A stretch of DNA of 64,000 nucleotides, from positions 1 through 64,000 of the forward strand of contig JAQYUZ010000034.1 of assembly GCA_033819885.1 (NCBI GenBank), written 5' to 3'. The position numbers and the translations under genes are program-made. The notes beneath the pieces are model-generated. The model saw nothing but the letters and a program-made list of their open reading frames with translations. It had not been told where the DNA came from and did no database searches. Below are positions 54,691-64,000 of this stretch, one piece after another. Position 1 is the stretch's first letter. Every line of letters starts with the position of its first letter. The DNA comes from Microbotryomycetes sp. JL201. Its lineage: Eukaryota > Basidiomycota > Microbotryomycetes.

Positions 54691-57502
54691 ATGACGGATC
54701 GCGGCGAGCTGCCGCGCGAGCTGCTGCACTTGGCGGTCCTGCAGCTCGTGACGCGCAGTGCGCCGTTCACACACGCGCACAGCGTGCCCCTGCACGCGTT
54801 GAGCCACCTGTGCTCAGACTACCTGCAGCTCGTCGCCGCGCACGCCCAGCAGGCGGCAGAGCACGCAGGCAGGCACAAGGCGACAGTATGGGACGTCGGA
54901 CACGCAATCGACGACCTCGCCCCCGGCGCATGGCCCGAGATGCGCGACCAAGTCGACTTGGCGGACTCGGGCGACTCTGACGGCGAACTCGAACGCATCA
55001 GGCAACTCGCGCATGGCTTCAGAGGTCAGTTTGACAAGTCTTGTGAACTCAGCCGGCGTGCACCTGCAACCGCTGCTGGTGGGCTGCGACGAGCATCCAA
55101 GGTGCTGACGCCCTTGCGGTTGCTCAGATCTGCTGCATGTCGAATCGCCGCCAACTCCGATAGCGCACTTGCACTTTGGAGAAATGTTGCCGACCGAAGT
55201 TGCCGCAATAAACGACTTGGCTATGCCGCTCCTGCCACTCGACAACGAATCAAAGCCCGACATTGACGACACTGCAGGCAACGACGCCGAGGCCGCATCG
55301 TCTCCTGCGACAGACCCAGAAGTAGAACCAAAGTCACCACCTCCGCAGCAAGAGGCTCTACAGACCCAGATTCAGACGGTCGACGACAACGACTTGTCCA
55401 AGAACCTCTTTCTCGATGCATGGGAGCGTGACGGCATCGAGGAGGCACCCCTAGTCCAAATGGACATGTCATACGGCGATGATAGGAATGAGAGCGCTCG
55501 GCCAGAATTGCTGTGGAAGGATCCAGACGCCATTCCGGCATACGTACCGCCGTTCTTGCCCCCCTTTCCAGGACTCGAACGTGAAACCGCCGCAGAAGCC
55601 GCATTGCGTCGAAGGAAAGAGCGAGAGCTTGAAGCTGCGCGGGCAGAAGCACGGGCCGCAGACGGAAGGCGGAGACTGGCGGCTGCAAGAGGTAATCCGT
55701 GGGTGGCAGCCATTCCGTACTCTTCGTCGATGCTGGCAGAATTACACCCTGCTTCCGCCTTGCCGCCAGCGTCGCCCCCGCGAATAACAAATGGCGCTCA
55801 AGACGAGGCGGGCCAGAACCCACCGCAGCGACCGACACGCAGAAGGGCTCGGTCGATATCGCCACCTCCGACGCGCAACTCGCTCGTCGCTTTCCGACAT
55901 ACGCTACCAGAGATGCCACACTTGCCAACGTGGCTCAGACCCAATCCGAAACGGCGGACGGCTGCCTCGACAATCTCACTGTCGGCAGACTTGGCCGTCG
56001 CTTCGCCCGACTCGCTCTTTGGCTTGCTGCCTGTGCCTGCGACCCGCCAAGCTACCCGACCACCAGGCTTCTTGCCTGACTATGCTCCGACGCGTGTGCA
56101 TCCTTTCAACACGCCTCTGCCATACACCATCTCGAATCCTGTGCCCTACAACTCCGCTGCCGGCCACGTCATTGCGCCTCCGCCACATCCGCGCATTCCA
56201 GACACTCTACCTAGGCTCCGTCAGCATCTCGCTGCGCCGACATCAGACAATTTGTCGTTGTTTTCACGAACGACGCGCATGGGTCCGCCAGGGCCGCTCG
56301 GTCCCAAGGGCGAAGCCCTGGACTACGAGTACGTCGGAGATTCGGCCGTGCTCGCTCTCAACGTCGAGTGGCCCATCCGGGCGCACAATGCGAAATTGCC
56401 AACGTCGCTTGCTGGGGACGAAACCCCTGCTCCAGCTGCCGTGGCCACGCCTGCTCCTGGGTCGCTGACAAACCCGGCGCCGACTCCGGCGGCGACGGCG
56501 ATCGCGGCAATGACGCCGGCAGCCGCAACGATCGCAGGTCCAACGCCAGCGGCGGCAACGGCGTCTGCCAACGCTGGACCTGTTGGTATCAAGCTCAAGC
56601 TGGGCCGTACCGATAGCCCGAGCGCCAGTCCGGCTCCCTCGCAGACGCCTGCAATCGTTGTCAACGAAGCTCCTGCAGAACCAAACGCCGAAATGGCAGT
56701 CGACGAACTTAGACCTGCGCTCGGAGCCGATATGGAGATCTCAACAGTCCAAGATGAAATGTCACAATCAGCGGAAGTTCGCGAACCGAGCGTCGGGACA
56801 ACGGCACGGGCTGTTGATGTGGGAGAACCACAAGTAGCGGTGCATGCAGCTGTAACGAACGCGCCGGCAGCGCCGACCGATGCACCACAGGTTGGGAATC
56901 AAACAAAGTCGGGGGCACCCGTGCCGATTGCGGACGCGGCGGGATCAGATGTTGCTACGGTTACGTCAGCTGAGCCGGTGACTAGGCAGACCAACGCCGC
57001 TGAGCCCGCAGCGACGGCCACAACAGCGGAGCCGGTCGCGAAGGCGAGCGAGTCCATCGCGGAAGAGGAGGCACCACCCGTCAAGGTTTCCGAGGAACTG
57101 GCGGATGCCGCGATTATTCCTTTCGCAGAGTCAGATGCAAGGTCTGTCGAGCCGACGCCCACACCTGAGCCACGCATCGATTCGGTGCCGGCTACTTCAG
57201 CGCCAGCGAGCGTACAAGAAGCTTCAGCGAGCACTTCTCGCATGTCTTCTGTCGAGCCTTCGCCTCAGCCGGTCAAGCTGCCTTCGTTCAAGATTCGATT
57301 CTCGTCGTCAAAGCTCGGTGGCAACGCCGGATCGAGTCCTTCCGTTTCGCCTGGACCGCCAGCGTCTGCATCGCCTTCGACAACGGACGCGCCTGCAGGC
57401 AGTCCGGCGCCTGCTTCGTTGGCTGCGCCGAGGCCTTCGTTGACGCTCAAACTATCACCTAGACCGAGCAGCTCGGCAGTTGACTCGACCAAACACGAAT
57501 AG
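54691..57502 (+). CDS. TAF3/TAF8-like histone-fold protein (TFIID subunit)
   Basis: The N-terminal ~90 residues form a bromodomain-associated (BTP) histone fold: PRELLHLAVLQLV, HALSHLCSDYLQLVAAHAQ, AEHAGRHKATVWDVGHAID. TFIID subunits TAF3 and TAF8 use this fold to pair with TAF10. One intron (55025-55127) leads to DLLHVESPPTPIAHLHFGEMLP and then AIPAYVPPFLPPFPGLERE, the proline block seen in TAF8/TAF3. The rest is a long Ala/Pro/Ser-rich disordered tail with repeats (GIKLKLGRTDSPSASP; LPSFKIRFSSSKLGG; LTLKLSPRPSSS). There is no PHD finger, unlike animal TAF3. The start is ATG 54691 and the stop is 57500. TAF3 versus TAF8 is not decided. Confidence 0.75.
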
Positions 57503-57902
57503 AGAGTAGCATGTTGCAACACGTTCAGTTGAAAACTTTGCAGACTTGATTGGGAGCAAACGTTTTCAAAGAAAAGCTGCACCGTGAGCGTCACGAAGCG
57601 CGACGATGCTATTAGTTCTTGGTCTTCAGACGAGACCTTGACGGCGCAATTGTAGTGGGCATGTGTGCGCGAGCAAACACAAAGCTCAGGGACTGAAGCA
57701 AGCCCTGTGCACTTGGGTTGATGCAACTTGTGCTATCATTACATGGCCATTCAACTTTGGAAATCATCCGCCCGAAAACCCATGCAAACCAAAAAGAAGA
57801 AAGAAATAGAGAAAAACAAAACCAGATAGACAACATTCTGAAATGACCTAGAAATCCCGAAAGAAACAATTGTGCTCCGCCTTCTTCGTTTCTTTTGTGT
57901 GT
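57503..57902. other. Convergent 3' flank between TAF-like and UNC93-like genes
   Basis: 400 bp with no gene seen. It contains an A-rich tract (57784-57828) and holds the 3' UTRs of the two converging genes. Confidence 0.5.
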
Positions 57903-59571
57903 TCAGACCTTTTCATCAAACGAGCTTGACGAGCCAGTTTTTTCGTCCGAGCCATGGGCGCCAACGACGACGGCAGTTTCGTCGGCCTTGACGACGGGCT
58001 CGTCATCGGTGGTGTCCTTGACCTTGAAGTAGATGACCGGTGCCACAATGACGATCGACGCTGCGCACAAGCCCCATGATACGCCCAATTCGAGCATGAA
58101 ACTTGCCATGTTGGTGTCGAGTCTGTACACTCCTGCAGCGCCTGCCGACTGAATAGCCTTGTATGCGCCGACGAAATGACCGAGTGAGACTGCATCATTG
58201 GTAAGAGCACCGCACAGCCAGTACACATAGTTTTGCCAGATGGCGTCCATGGCACCCATAAACATGTAAAGGATGATGTGTCCGGCGTAACCGGAATCCT
58301 TAAAGTCGATGCGAGCAAACTCTGGTAGGCGAGGCTCGACCATGTCGGCGCGCGTGTAACCTTTTTGGTAGTGATAACTGCAGCCCCAGACGACCGTCGA
58401 CAAGACGAGCAAGAAACCGAGGCCGAACCAGGCACGACTGACGCGGCGAAGACGCTTGGTGTCGATGGCGATGCCGAACAAGAGAGCAGCGATCATTTGT
58501 GACAGCCAGTAGAGCATAGAGTTGAGCGAACGAGTGCGCAAAGTGAATAGCGCGCCATTGTAACTGTTGAATCTGAGTCTGGAAGTCAGAGAGGGGTTGC
58601 GCGGCACACGAGTCAGAGCGAGCAGCTCACTGCCAGGTGTAGAACCAGTTGCTCGACAAGAAGAACGGGAACATGAGGACAATGTACGCATTTTTCTTGA
58701 TAAAGCGGAAAAGACCAATGGTTTGCTCCTTCCACGTCGTGTGGGCTGGAATTACTACGCGCGTGTCGTCAACGCGAACCATCGTGGCAGGGTTGATGAG
58801 CAGCCATGGCACAAAGACGCCGAGCGACGAGATGGCTAAAAAGGCAGCGTACACGGCATTCGAGACCGTGTTGCTCGATGAATCGTAGGTCAGGCCGAGC
58901 ATGGTTGCGTTACCGATTGTTGCACCGAGGTTGAAGATGATCCAAACCAGCGCCGTTGCCCGGCCTTTGGTAGACTCGGTGGCGTAGGCGAGAGTCAAGC
59001 CTCCCTGAGCTGTCCACAGCAAGCCAGCACAGACACCAAGGATTGCGCCAGCGGCCACAACAAACGCGCCAGAGCCATTGATGTTGTACGACAGGAACGA
59101 TCCGATGTAGAGAGCGTATCCTGCTGCGCCCAATGACAAAGTGAGGCGACCGCCCAAGCGCTGGAAGATTACACCAGAGAGCGAAGACGTGACGGCAAAG
59201 CAGCTGTATAGCGCTGTTGCGCCATTGTTTGCTGCAGTTGGGTCGACCTGTCCTCCGCCGCCGATGCCCCTGTGTGAATGGCCTTGTCAGAGACCTCCGT
59301 TCGAAAGGCACAGATTTGGCGGATCAAGCGTACGATAAGGCATTGAACATGCTGCCACACGACACCAATACATCAACAACAACAAATGATGCGTGATAGT
59401 TGTTGGTCAGAACTTGTAATACCTGTCAAGAGCAAATTTGACTTACCCTGGACACATGAAGCACACGAGTGCGATCACTGCCGTCTGAACCATTGGATGG
59501 GCATATGCTTTGACGATTCCGCGTCGAACTGGCACAGGTGCCAGCTCTGCAACGTGAACTGCCGCCGTCAT
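57903..59571 (-). CDS. UNC93-like (DUF895) major-facilitator membrane protein
   Basis: A polytopic membrane protein of the fungal UNC93-like branch of the MFS. Exon 1 (59571 to about 59453) encodes MTAAVHVAELAPVPVRRG and the first membrane helix (VQTAVIALVCFMCPG). After an intron, GIGGGGQVDPTAANNGATALYSCFAV matches the family loop and helix. The next exon has multiple helices (LTLSLGAAGYALYIGSFL; AFVVAAGAILGVCAGLLWTA; GRATALVWIIFNLGATIG; AYIVLMFPFFLSSNWFYTWQ). The last exon begins FNSYNGALFTLRTRSLN and ends with a Glu/Ser tail, stop at 57903. It is complete, about 460 residues and ~11 helices. Substrate unknown; fungal homologues are annotated as putative transporters or channel regulators. 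Confidence 0.82.
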
Positions 59572-60097
59572 GTTGAAGCTTGGTGGGCAAGAGCGGTGGG
59601 ATGCGATATGTGGGATTCGTTGACGACCGAGCGAGATGGGCGCGCACGCTCTCGCGAGATGAACTTTTGGAGGTGCGATTGAGGAGAAGAGAGGCAAGGC
59701 AAGGGACTCCGCTTGTTGCCCTTCTTATCTCTCGCCCGGAGGCTGTATCAGATCTGCACTCGGCGTAGTCGCGTGACAAGGCCCCGGCGACGGGTGCACG
59801 AGGGCCCCAGGTTTGTGGCTCGCCGACTGGGCCGAGCACCACGCGCAAGCCCGCAGACGCTTTCAAGCGCAAATAGAGCCACACAGGATCTGGCGATTTC
59901 GCCGATTTGTTCCCTGCTCGCAAGCAGAATCGGGGGCTTCGCCCCACCGCTCAAAAGTCGGACACGAGACCGGCGACTTGTGCGTGGCAGAAGCGCGTGG
60001 CGCCCGTCAACGCCGCCAAGTCGCTTGGGCCATCGAAAAAAAAGGGGCGGGCAGCACTCTTGACCAGACTCGACGAGAGGAAATCTACCAGACTCAG
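59572..60097. other. Divergent intergenic region between UNC93-like and NAGK genes
   Basis: 526 bp without a supported gene. Open frames here are out of register with the NAGK protein or lack family similarity. It is GC-rich near NAGK, with an A-run followed by GGGGCGGG at 60037-60051 as a possible GC-box. It presumably carries both promoters. Confidence 0.45.
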
Positions 60098-61437
60098 ATG
60101 CCAGCCAGAATCATGCCTGAACTGTATCTGTGCGTCGACGGCGGCGGCACGTCCGTCAAAGTCGCGATTGCAGACCGCAAAGGCCGCATCGTTGGACGAG
60201 GCACAGCGGGGCCATGCAACGTGTCAGTGCATTCTAAATTTGCACGCGAGAAATTCCTCAACACCTTTACTGTCCCCAGCAAAACCGTAGGCTACGAGGG
60301 GGCGATCGATGCCATCCTGCAAGCGACCTATGGCGCACTCGGGGCGATCGACTCGCTCGCAGCCTACGCTGCCGCCCAGTCTCGGGACAAGCCAAATCCA
60401 GCGCCGATGGACGTCCGAGTGTTTCAGAAGGTGTGGCTCGGCCTCGCTGGCATCAATCACGACGCCGATGTCACCATGTTTGAGCCTTATGTCCGCAAGG
60501 CCTTTGCGATACCCGACGATGACGACTCGTCTATGAAAATAACCAACGGTCAGCCTAAATTACGACTTGGAACCGGGCCCTGACTGACGCTCGAATCCAC
60601 CCGCAGACGGGCACCTCTTGGCGTCCGGTAGCATCCTGTTGCCACATATCGATTCTACAGTGGCTATCATTGCCGGAACCGGCACAAAAGGTCTCGGTGA
60701 GCATCATACCCGCGTCTTGTGCAACACCACCTTGTGCTGATCTCTGCATACTAGCTTTCCTCACGGGCCAATCCGAACTCACGCTGATCGGCGTCAGTGG
60801 AGGTTGGGGCTACTTGCTCGGCGACGAAGGTTCGGCGTATGCCATTGCCCGCTTGGCCATCAGACATATCCTCGACGATGATGACGCGCGACATTCGCCT
60901 TGCTACGCGCCACCGGGATCCTACCCAGCCCGCCCTCTTCCGTTGATCGTGGCACTGATGAAGTACTTTGGCACGACCTCGGCTGCAGATCTGGTGGACC
61001 GCACCTACAGCGATCACTCTTTGACCAAAGAGGCCACATCGACATCATTCGCCGTCGCCGAGTCTAATCGAAAAGTGTGGATCGCCGAAGCCGCTCGCAT
61101 CGTGTTTGCCCATGCGTTCGGCGACCATGTCGACGATGCTAGTCGTATCGCCGCCATGTCGATTGTACAGGAAGGCGTACAGCCGTTGGTCAAGCTCGTC
61201 TGCCGACTCGTCGGAGACAAGTCGGTCATTGTCCCCGGCCGAACCGCATTGTCTCTCGGTGGCGGATTATGGAAAGTGCCAGGCTACAGCGAATTGCTGT
61301 TGAAAGGTTTGCGCGAAGCTGGCATCAATTTTGCAGAAACGGTGATTGTCGATGACGCGCCGGGCGTTGGTGCGAAAGCGTTGGTGCACATGGCAAACGC
61401 TGCGCTGGAGCGGAAAATGGCAGGACCCGTCGTCTGA
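60098..61437 (+). CDS. N-acetylglucosamine kinase-like protein (BadF/BcrA ATPase family)
   Basis: This family phosphorylates GlcNAc (or a related amino sugar) with ATP, salvaging chitin- or glycoprotein-derived sugar in the cytosol. The start MPARIMPELYLCVDGGGTSVKV contains the phosphate-1 motif DGGGT. GRGTAGPCNVS, WLGLAGINHDAD and IAGTGTKG follow, the last encoded just before an intron at about 60697-60753. The second half has GVSGGWGYLLGDEGSAY, the signature of eukaryotic NAGK. The C-terminus has LSLGGGLWKVPGY and VIVDDAPGVGAKALV. Introns lie at about 60550-60605 and 60697-60753. The stop is TGA 61435. All motifs look intact. Confidence 0.88.
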
Positions 61438-61756
61438 CATTGTAGTACCGCATGTAAAACCCGAGGCATACTGTTGCCTTGCCTGTTGTTGTATTTGCTC
61501 TTGGACTTTTTCGTCAACTGTTGCCTTCAAGTGACCCTTTTGACCTCGGAATCGCTGACAATTGAAGGTGTTTGAAGCTCATTGCGTCGAACTTTCTGTT
61601 GCAAACTTGTGCCGCCCGCTCAATGCCTCGCACCTTTTCCCGACGCCGAGGGGATCCATGTTCGGACCCGAAGTGGGACGGGCTCGCGGGGCTCCATCTG
61701 ATCGGACGGACGTGTTCTTGGTCTTGCAACGGGTCTCTTCCTCTCTCACACCCGTC
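61438..61756. other. Spacer between NAGK and the P450 gene
   Basis: 319 bp with no gene seen. It holds the 3' flank of the kinase and the promoter of the P450. A pyrimidine-rich CTCTTCCTCTCTC run lies at about 61734, just before the start codon. Confidence 0.5.
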
Positions 61757-63547
61757 ATGAGCATATACGAAGAGCTGTACTATGCCACTTGGGCACTCGT
61801 GTTCGGATTGAGCGCTTGGTTCGTCTACAGCGTCGCGACAAACCCTCTTCGCCATGTTCCCGGCCCCTTCTACACAAGGATTACAGAAGTACCGCTGAAG
61901 ATTGCTGTAGCCTCAGGACACCGAACTGCATTCATTCACCGGCTGCACCTTCGATATGGCAAGACCGTTCGCGTCTCGCCCCGGGAACTGTCGACGATCG
62001 ACCTTGAAGCGCTCAAAACAATTTATGCGCAAGGATCGACTGTACGTCGTATCGTGTTGTTTGAAAGGCACTGATCTGACAAATACTGCATGCTAGTGCA
62101 TCAAAGACGAACAGCTCTACGAGGTGAGAGAATGACAGGCAACCGCTTATTCAGCCAAAACCGTAACCTTTGCCAACGTCACGCAGTCTGCCCAAATCGA
62201 CCCCGTTCATACCGGAGTGTTCTCCATGGCCAAAAAGGAAGACCACGCTCGGCGGCGTCGAATTTTGTCTCCCGCTTTCGCACGCGCCACAGTCGAACAA
62301 CACGAGCAATTCATAACTGAAAAAGTGCAAAACTTGGTTGCCAAGCTTCGCGCCAAGAAGGGAGAGACGGTTGACGTCCTCGCAATGTGGCGTCTATTTA
62401 CGGCGGACGTTGTCGTCATGGCTTCGCTCGGGACAGACCTCAAAATGACGGAAAGCGCGAGTGTGCATCCGTTCGTTATGGACGTCGATTCCGCAATGAC
62501 AATGAGTATCTTGAGAAGTGCCATCGGTGGTACGGTATACGATGCAGCACAACTCATTGCGAAGCGAGTCCTGAGTGGCGGCAACAAAATCCGCAGAGCG
62601 TTCGAGGCGCGGGAGCGCGCTCTTCACTCGGTGGGTGATTCAACGGGCGCCTGGTATCCAGCCCTCTCTCTCTGACGATTGCCCAACAGTTTGGAGCTCC
62701 ACTTGTGAATCAGTACAAGGCAACTGTCGGGCACGATCCCAACTCGAAAGAAATTGTTTCCCGGTTGCTCGGTGGCATGAGCCTCAAAGACAAGCCCCTG
62801 TCTATGGGTGACGTTATTGCAGACAGCATCAACATGTGAGCGGAATCAAACCTGGTTCGTCTTTTGACCTGACATGGGAACCCGCACACAGGCTGATTGC
62901 AGGAACGGACACGACCTCTACAACTTTGACTTATCTCACGTATCGCCTTTTAAGCAATCCTCGCGAGTATGGATTAATCCATGACGAGCTTGTAGCCGTT
63001 TTTGATGAACACGATGGCGCGCCTTCACTCAAGACGCTCGAAAAGTTGCCGCACTTGCAACGCGCGATTAGAGAGACACTGCGACTTCATTCTGCAGCTC
63101 CCGGAACCCTGCCTCGGATCACGCAGGGGCAAGGTATCATGGTGGAGCACTATCACATTCCTGCGGGCTACTGTGTTGGTGCACAGGCACACTCTGTCCA
63201 TCGAGATGCGTCAATCTGGGGCCAAGACGCTGAAGAATGGAGACCACAGAGATGGGAAAGCCTCACAAAGCAGCAAGAGGAAGCTTTCCGTCCGTTCTCG
63301 ACAGGCAGGTCTAAAGGCCGGTACAACAAAGAGTTTTTGCTTACACGCCTCGCTTACAGGACCTACGAGTTGTCCTGGGCAAACTTTGGCTTATATCGAA
63401 GCGACCATGGCAGCAGCGTACATCTTTAGATACTTCCGGGGTCAATTGGCGCCTGGCTTCACCGAGGCGCAAATGGACCATCGAGACTTTTTCTTGCTTG
63501 TGCCGGCGGGTCATGCTTGCAAAGTCGTCCTGACGCCCGTAGCGTAA
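61757..63547 (+). CDS. Cytochrome P450 monooxygenase
   Basis: A heme-thiolate monooxygenase anchored to the ER. The N-terminal anchor is ATWALVFGLSAWFVYSV, followed by the proline hinge HVPGPFY. Other marks are the C-helix region HARRRRILSPAF, the I-helix oxygen-binding AGTDTTSTTL (63-nt intron just before it, about 62836-62892), the K-helix ExxR as ETLR, and the meander WRPQRW. The heme loop is FSTGPTSCPG, fitting FxxGxxxCxG. To obtain it, the intron must run 63305-63359 with a GC donor and AG acceptor; a GT donor at 63309 gives the wrong frame. Introns also lie near 62043-62097, 62111-62155 and 62630-62690. The stop is TAA 63545. The P450 family and substrate are not assigned. Confidence 0.85.
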
Positions 63548-63638
63548 CTGATTGTAGAGACCGCACGTTCTTGCAAAAACCCAGATATCACAACATAGAA
63601 TGACACGCTACGCAAACACTCGACAACAAGCTACTTAT

Positions 63639-64000
63639 TCACGGCGACGGTAGACCGTTGAAACCGTTCGTGTTGGCAGTGCTGACTCGAGCTTTGCGAA
63701 TTGCCGCACTGCCGTAACGCTTCTCTACTTCGTCCTGAACCTTTTCGATCGACTTGAAGTAGCGGACTGAGATGAGAGGAGTAAGCGAGCGACGACTCAC
63801 AAAGCTTGATGGTGTACTCACCCGTTTTCACACGCAGCTCCAGCGTCGCGTCTTCATCACACACAAGCAAGGCCCAGGGGTGAGCCTGCAACGCGCTCGC
63901 TGTCCACTTTCCAGTAAAGCTTGTCAGCTCCAGTCACAACCGAAAATTTAGGATGACTTGCAAAGTGATTGACACCATTTTCGATGCATTGTGCCAACGC
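63639..64000 (-). CDS. Hypothetical protein, 3' part (cut by window edge)
   Basis: Only the C-terminal part lies in the window. Reading leftward on the minus strand gives [21 protein letters not shown], then [21 protein letters not shown] and RVKTG before a GTGAGT-type intron (about 63765-63833). The last exon reads [20 protein letters not shown]...NGFNGLPSP with stop at 63639. A further intron or junction lies near 63890. I do not recognise the family. It converges on the P450 gene. Confidence 0.5.

Noticed and set aside
52998-63547. Secondary-metabolite or sugar-metabolism cluster (GT32, UNC93-like, NAGK, P450)
   Set aside because: No backbone synthase or terpene cyclase is present. Housekeeping TAF-like and GlcNAc kinase genes are interspersed, and orientation is mixed.
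1-64000. tRNA genes
   Set aside because: I looked for paired A-box and B-box (GGTTCGANTCC) sequences on both strands by eye and found no convincing cloverleaf. A tRNA scan would be decisive.

Overview
The window looks like nuclear DNA of a basidiomycete fungus. Genes are dense and lie on both strands. Most introns are about 47-105 nt with a CTGAC/CTAAC-type branch sequence close to the acceptor. A truncated rDNA piece carries a basidiomycete-like 28S start. A Pucciniomycotina yeast or dimorph (for example Mixia or a Microbotryomycete) would fit, but the sequence alone does not prove this. All gene models below were spliced by eye.

Layout. Bases 1-5,200 are a mosaic of decayed LTR retrotransposons: the 3' part of a Ty1/copia pol, several LTR pieces, a Ty3/gypsy gag-protease stretch, and a second Ty1/copia 5' end with gag. 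From about 5,970 onward the window is ordinary host DNA. In order: MUS7/MMS22 fork-repair protein (+), complex I LYR subunit NDUFA6 (+), BAP31/Yet-type ER protein (-), TFIIE beta (+), RanBP2-type zinc-finger protein (-), protein disulfide isomerase (+), a stranded 5.8S-ITS2-28S rDNA fragment, an Hrp1/DAZAP1-like RNA-binding protein (+), a catalytically degenerate USP25/28-like protein followed in the same open frame by TSR4 (+), COG7 (+), an unrecognised protein (-), an Syp1/FCHo endocytic F-BAR protein (-), choline-phosphate cytidylyltransferase (-), a two-LIM protein (-), an Ish1/Msc1-repeat protein (+), a Zn2Cys6 transcription factor (+), a large coiled-coil protein (-), an LCAT-like lipase/acyltransferase (+), an OCH1-like GT32 glycosyltransferase (-), a TAF3/TAF8-like histone-fold protein (+), an UNC93-like membrane protein (-), an N-acetylglucosamine kinase (+), a cytochrome P450 (+), and a gene cut by the right edge (-).

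The genes do not form one pathway. Several neighbours share very short divergent promoters: zinc finger/PDI are 36 bp apart and the coiled-coil/LCAT-like genes about 37 bp apart.

The most unusual signals are these. (1) The rDNA fragment ends about 50 bp before the Hrp1-like start codon. (2) A UBA-UIM-USP protein lacks the catalytic Cys and His and can be spliced in frame into the ribosome-biogenesis factor TSR4, and the linker carries the exact ubiquitin tail LRLRGG. (3) The last PDI intron sits directly between HDEL and the stop codon, so retaining it would bury the ER-retention signal. (4) The Hrp1-like gene has a 423-nt intron with seven CTAG sites clustered in 154 nt. (5) Two introns appear to be GC-AG, one of them inside the P450 heme loop.
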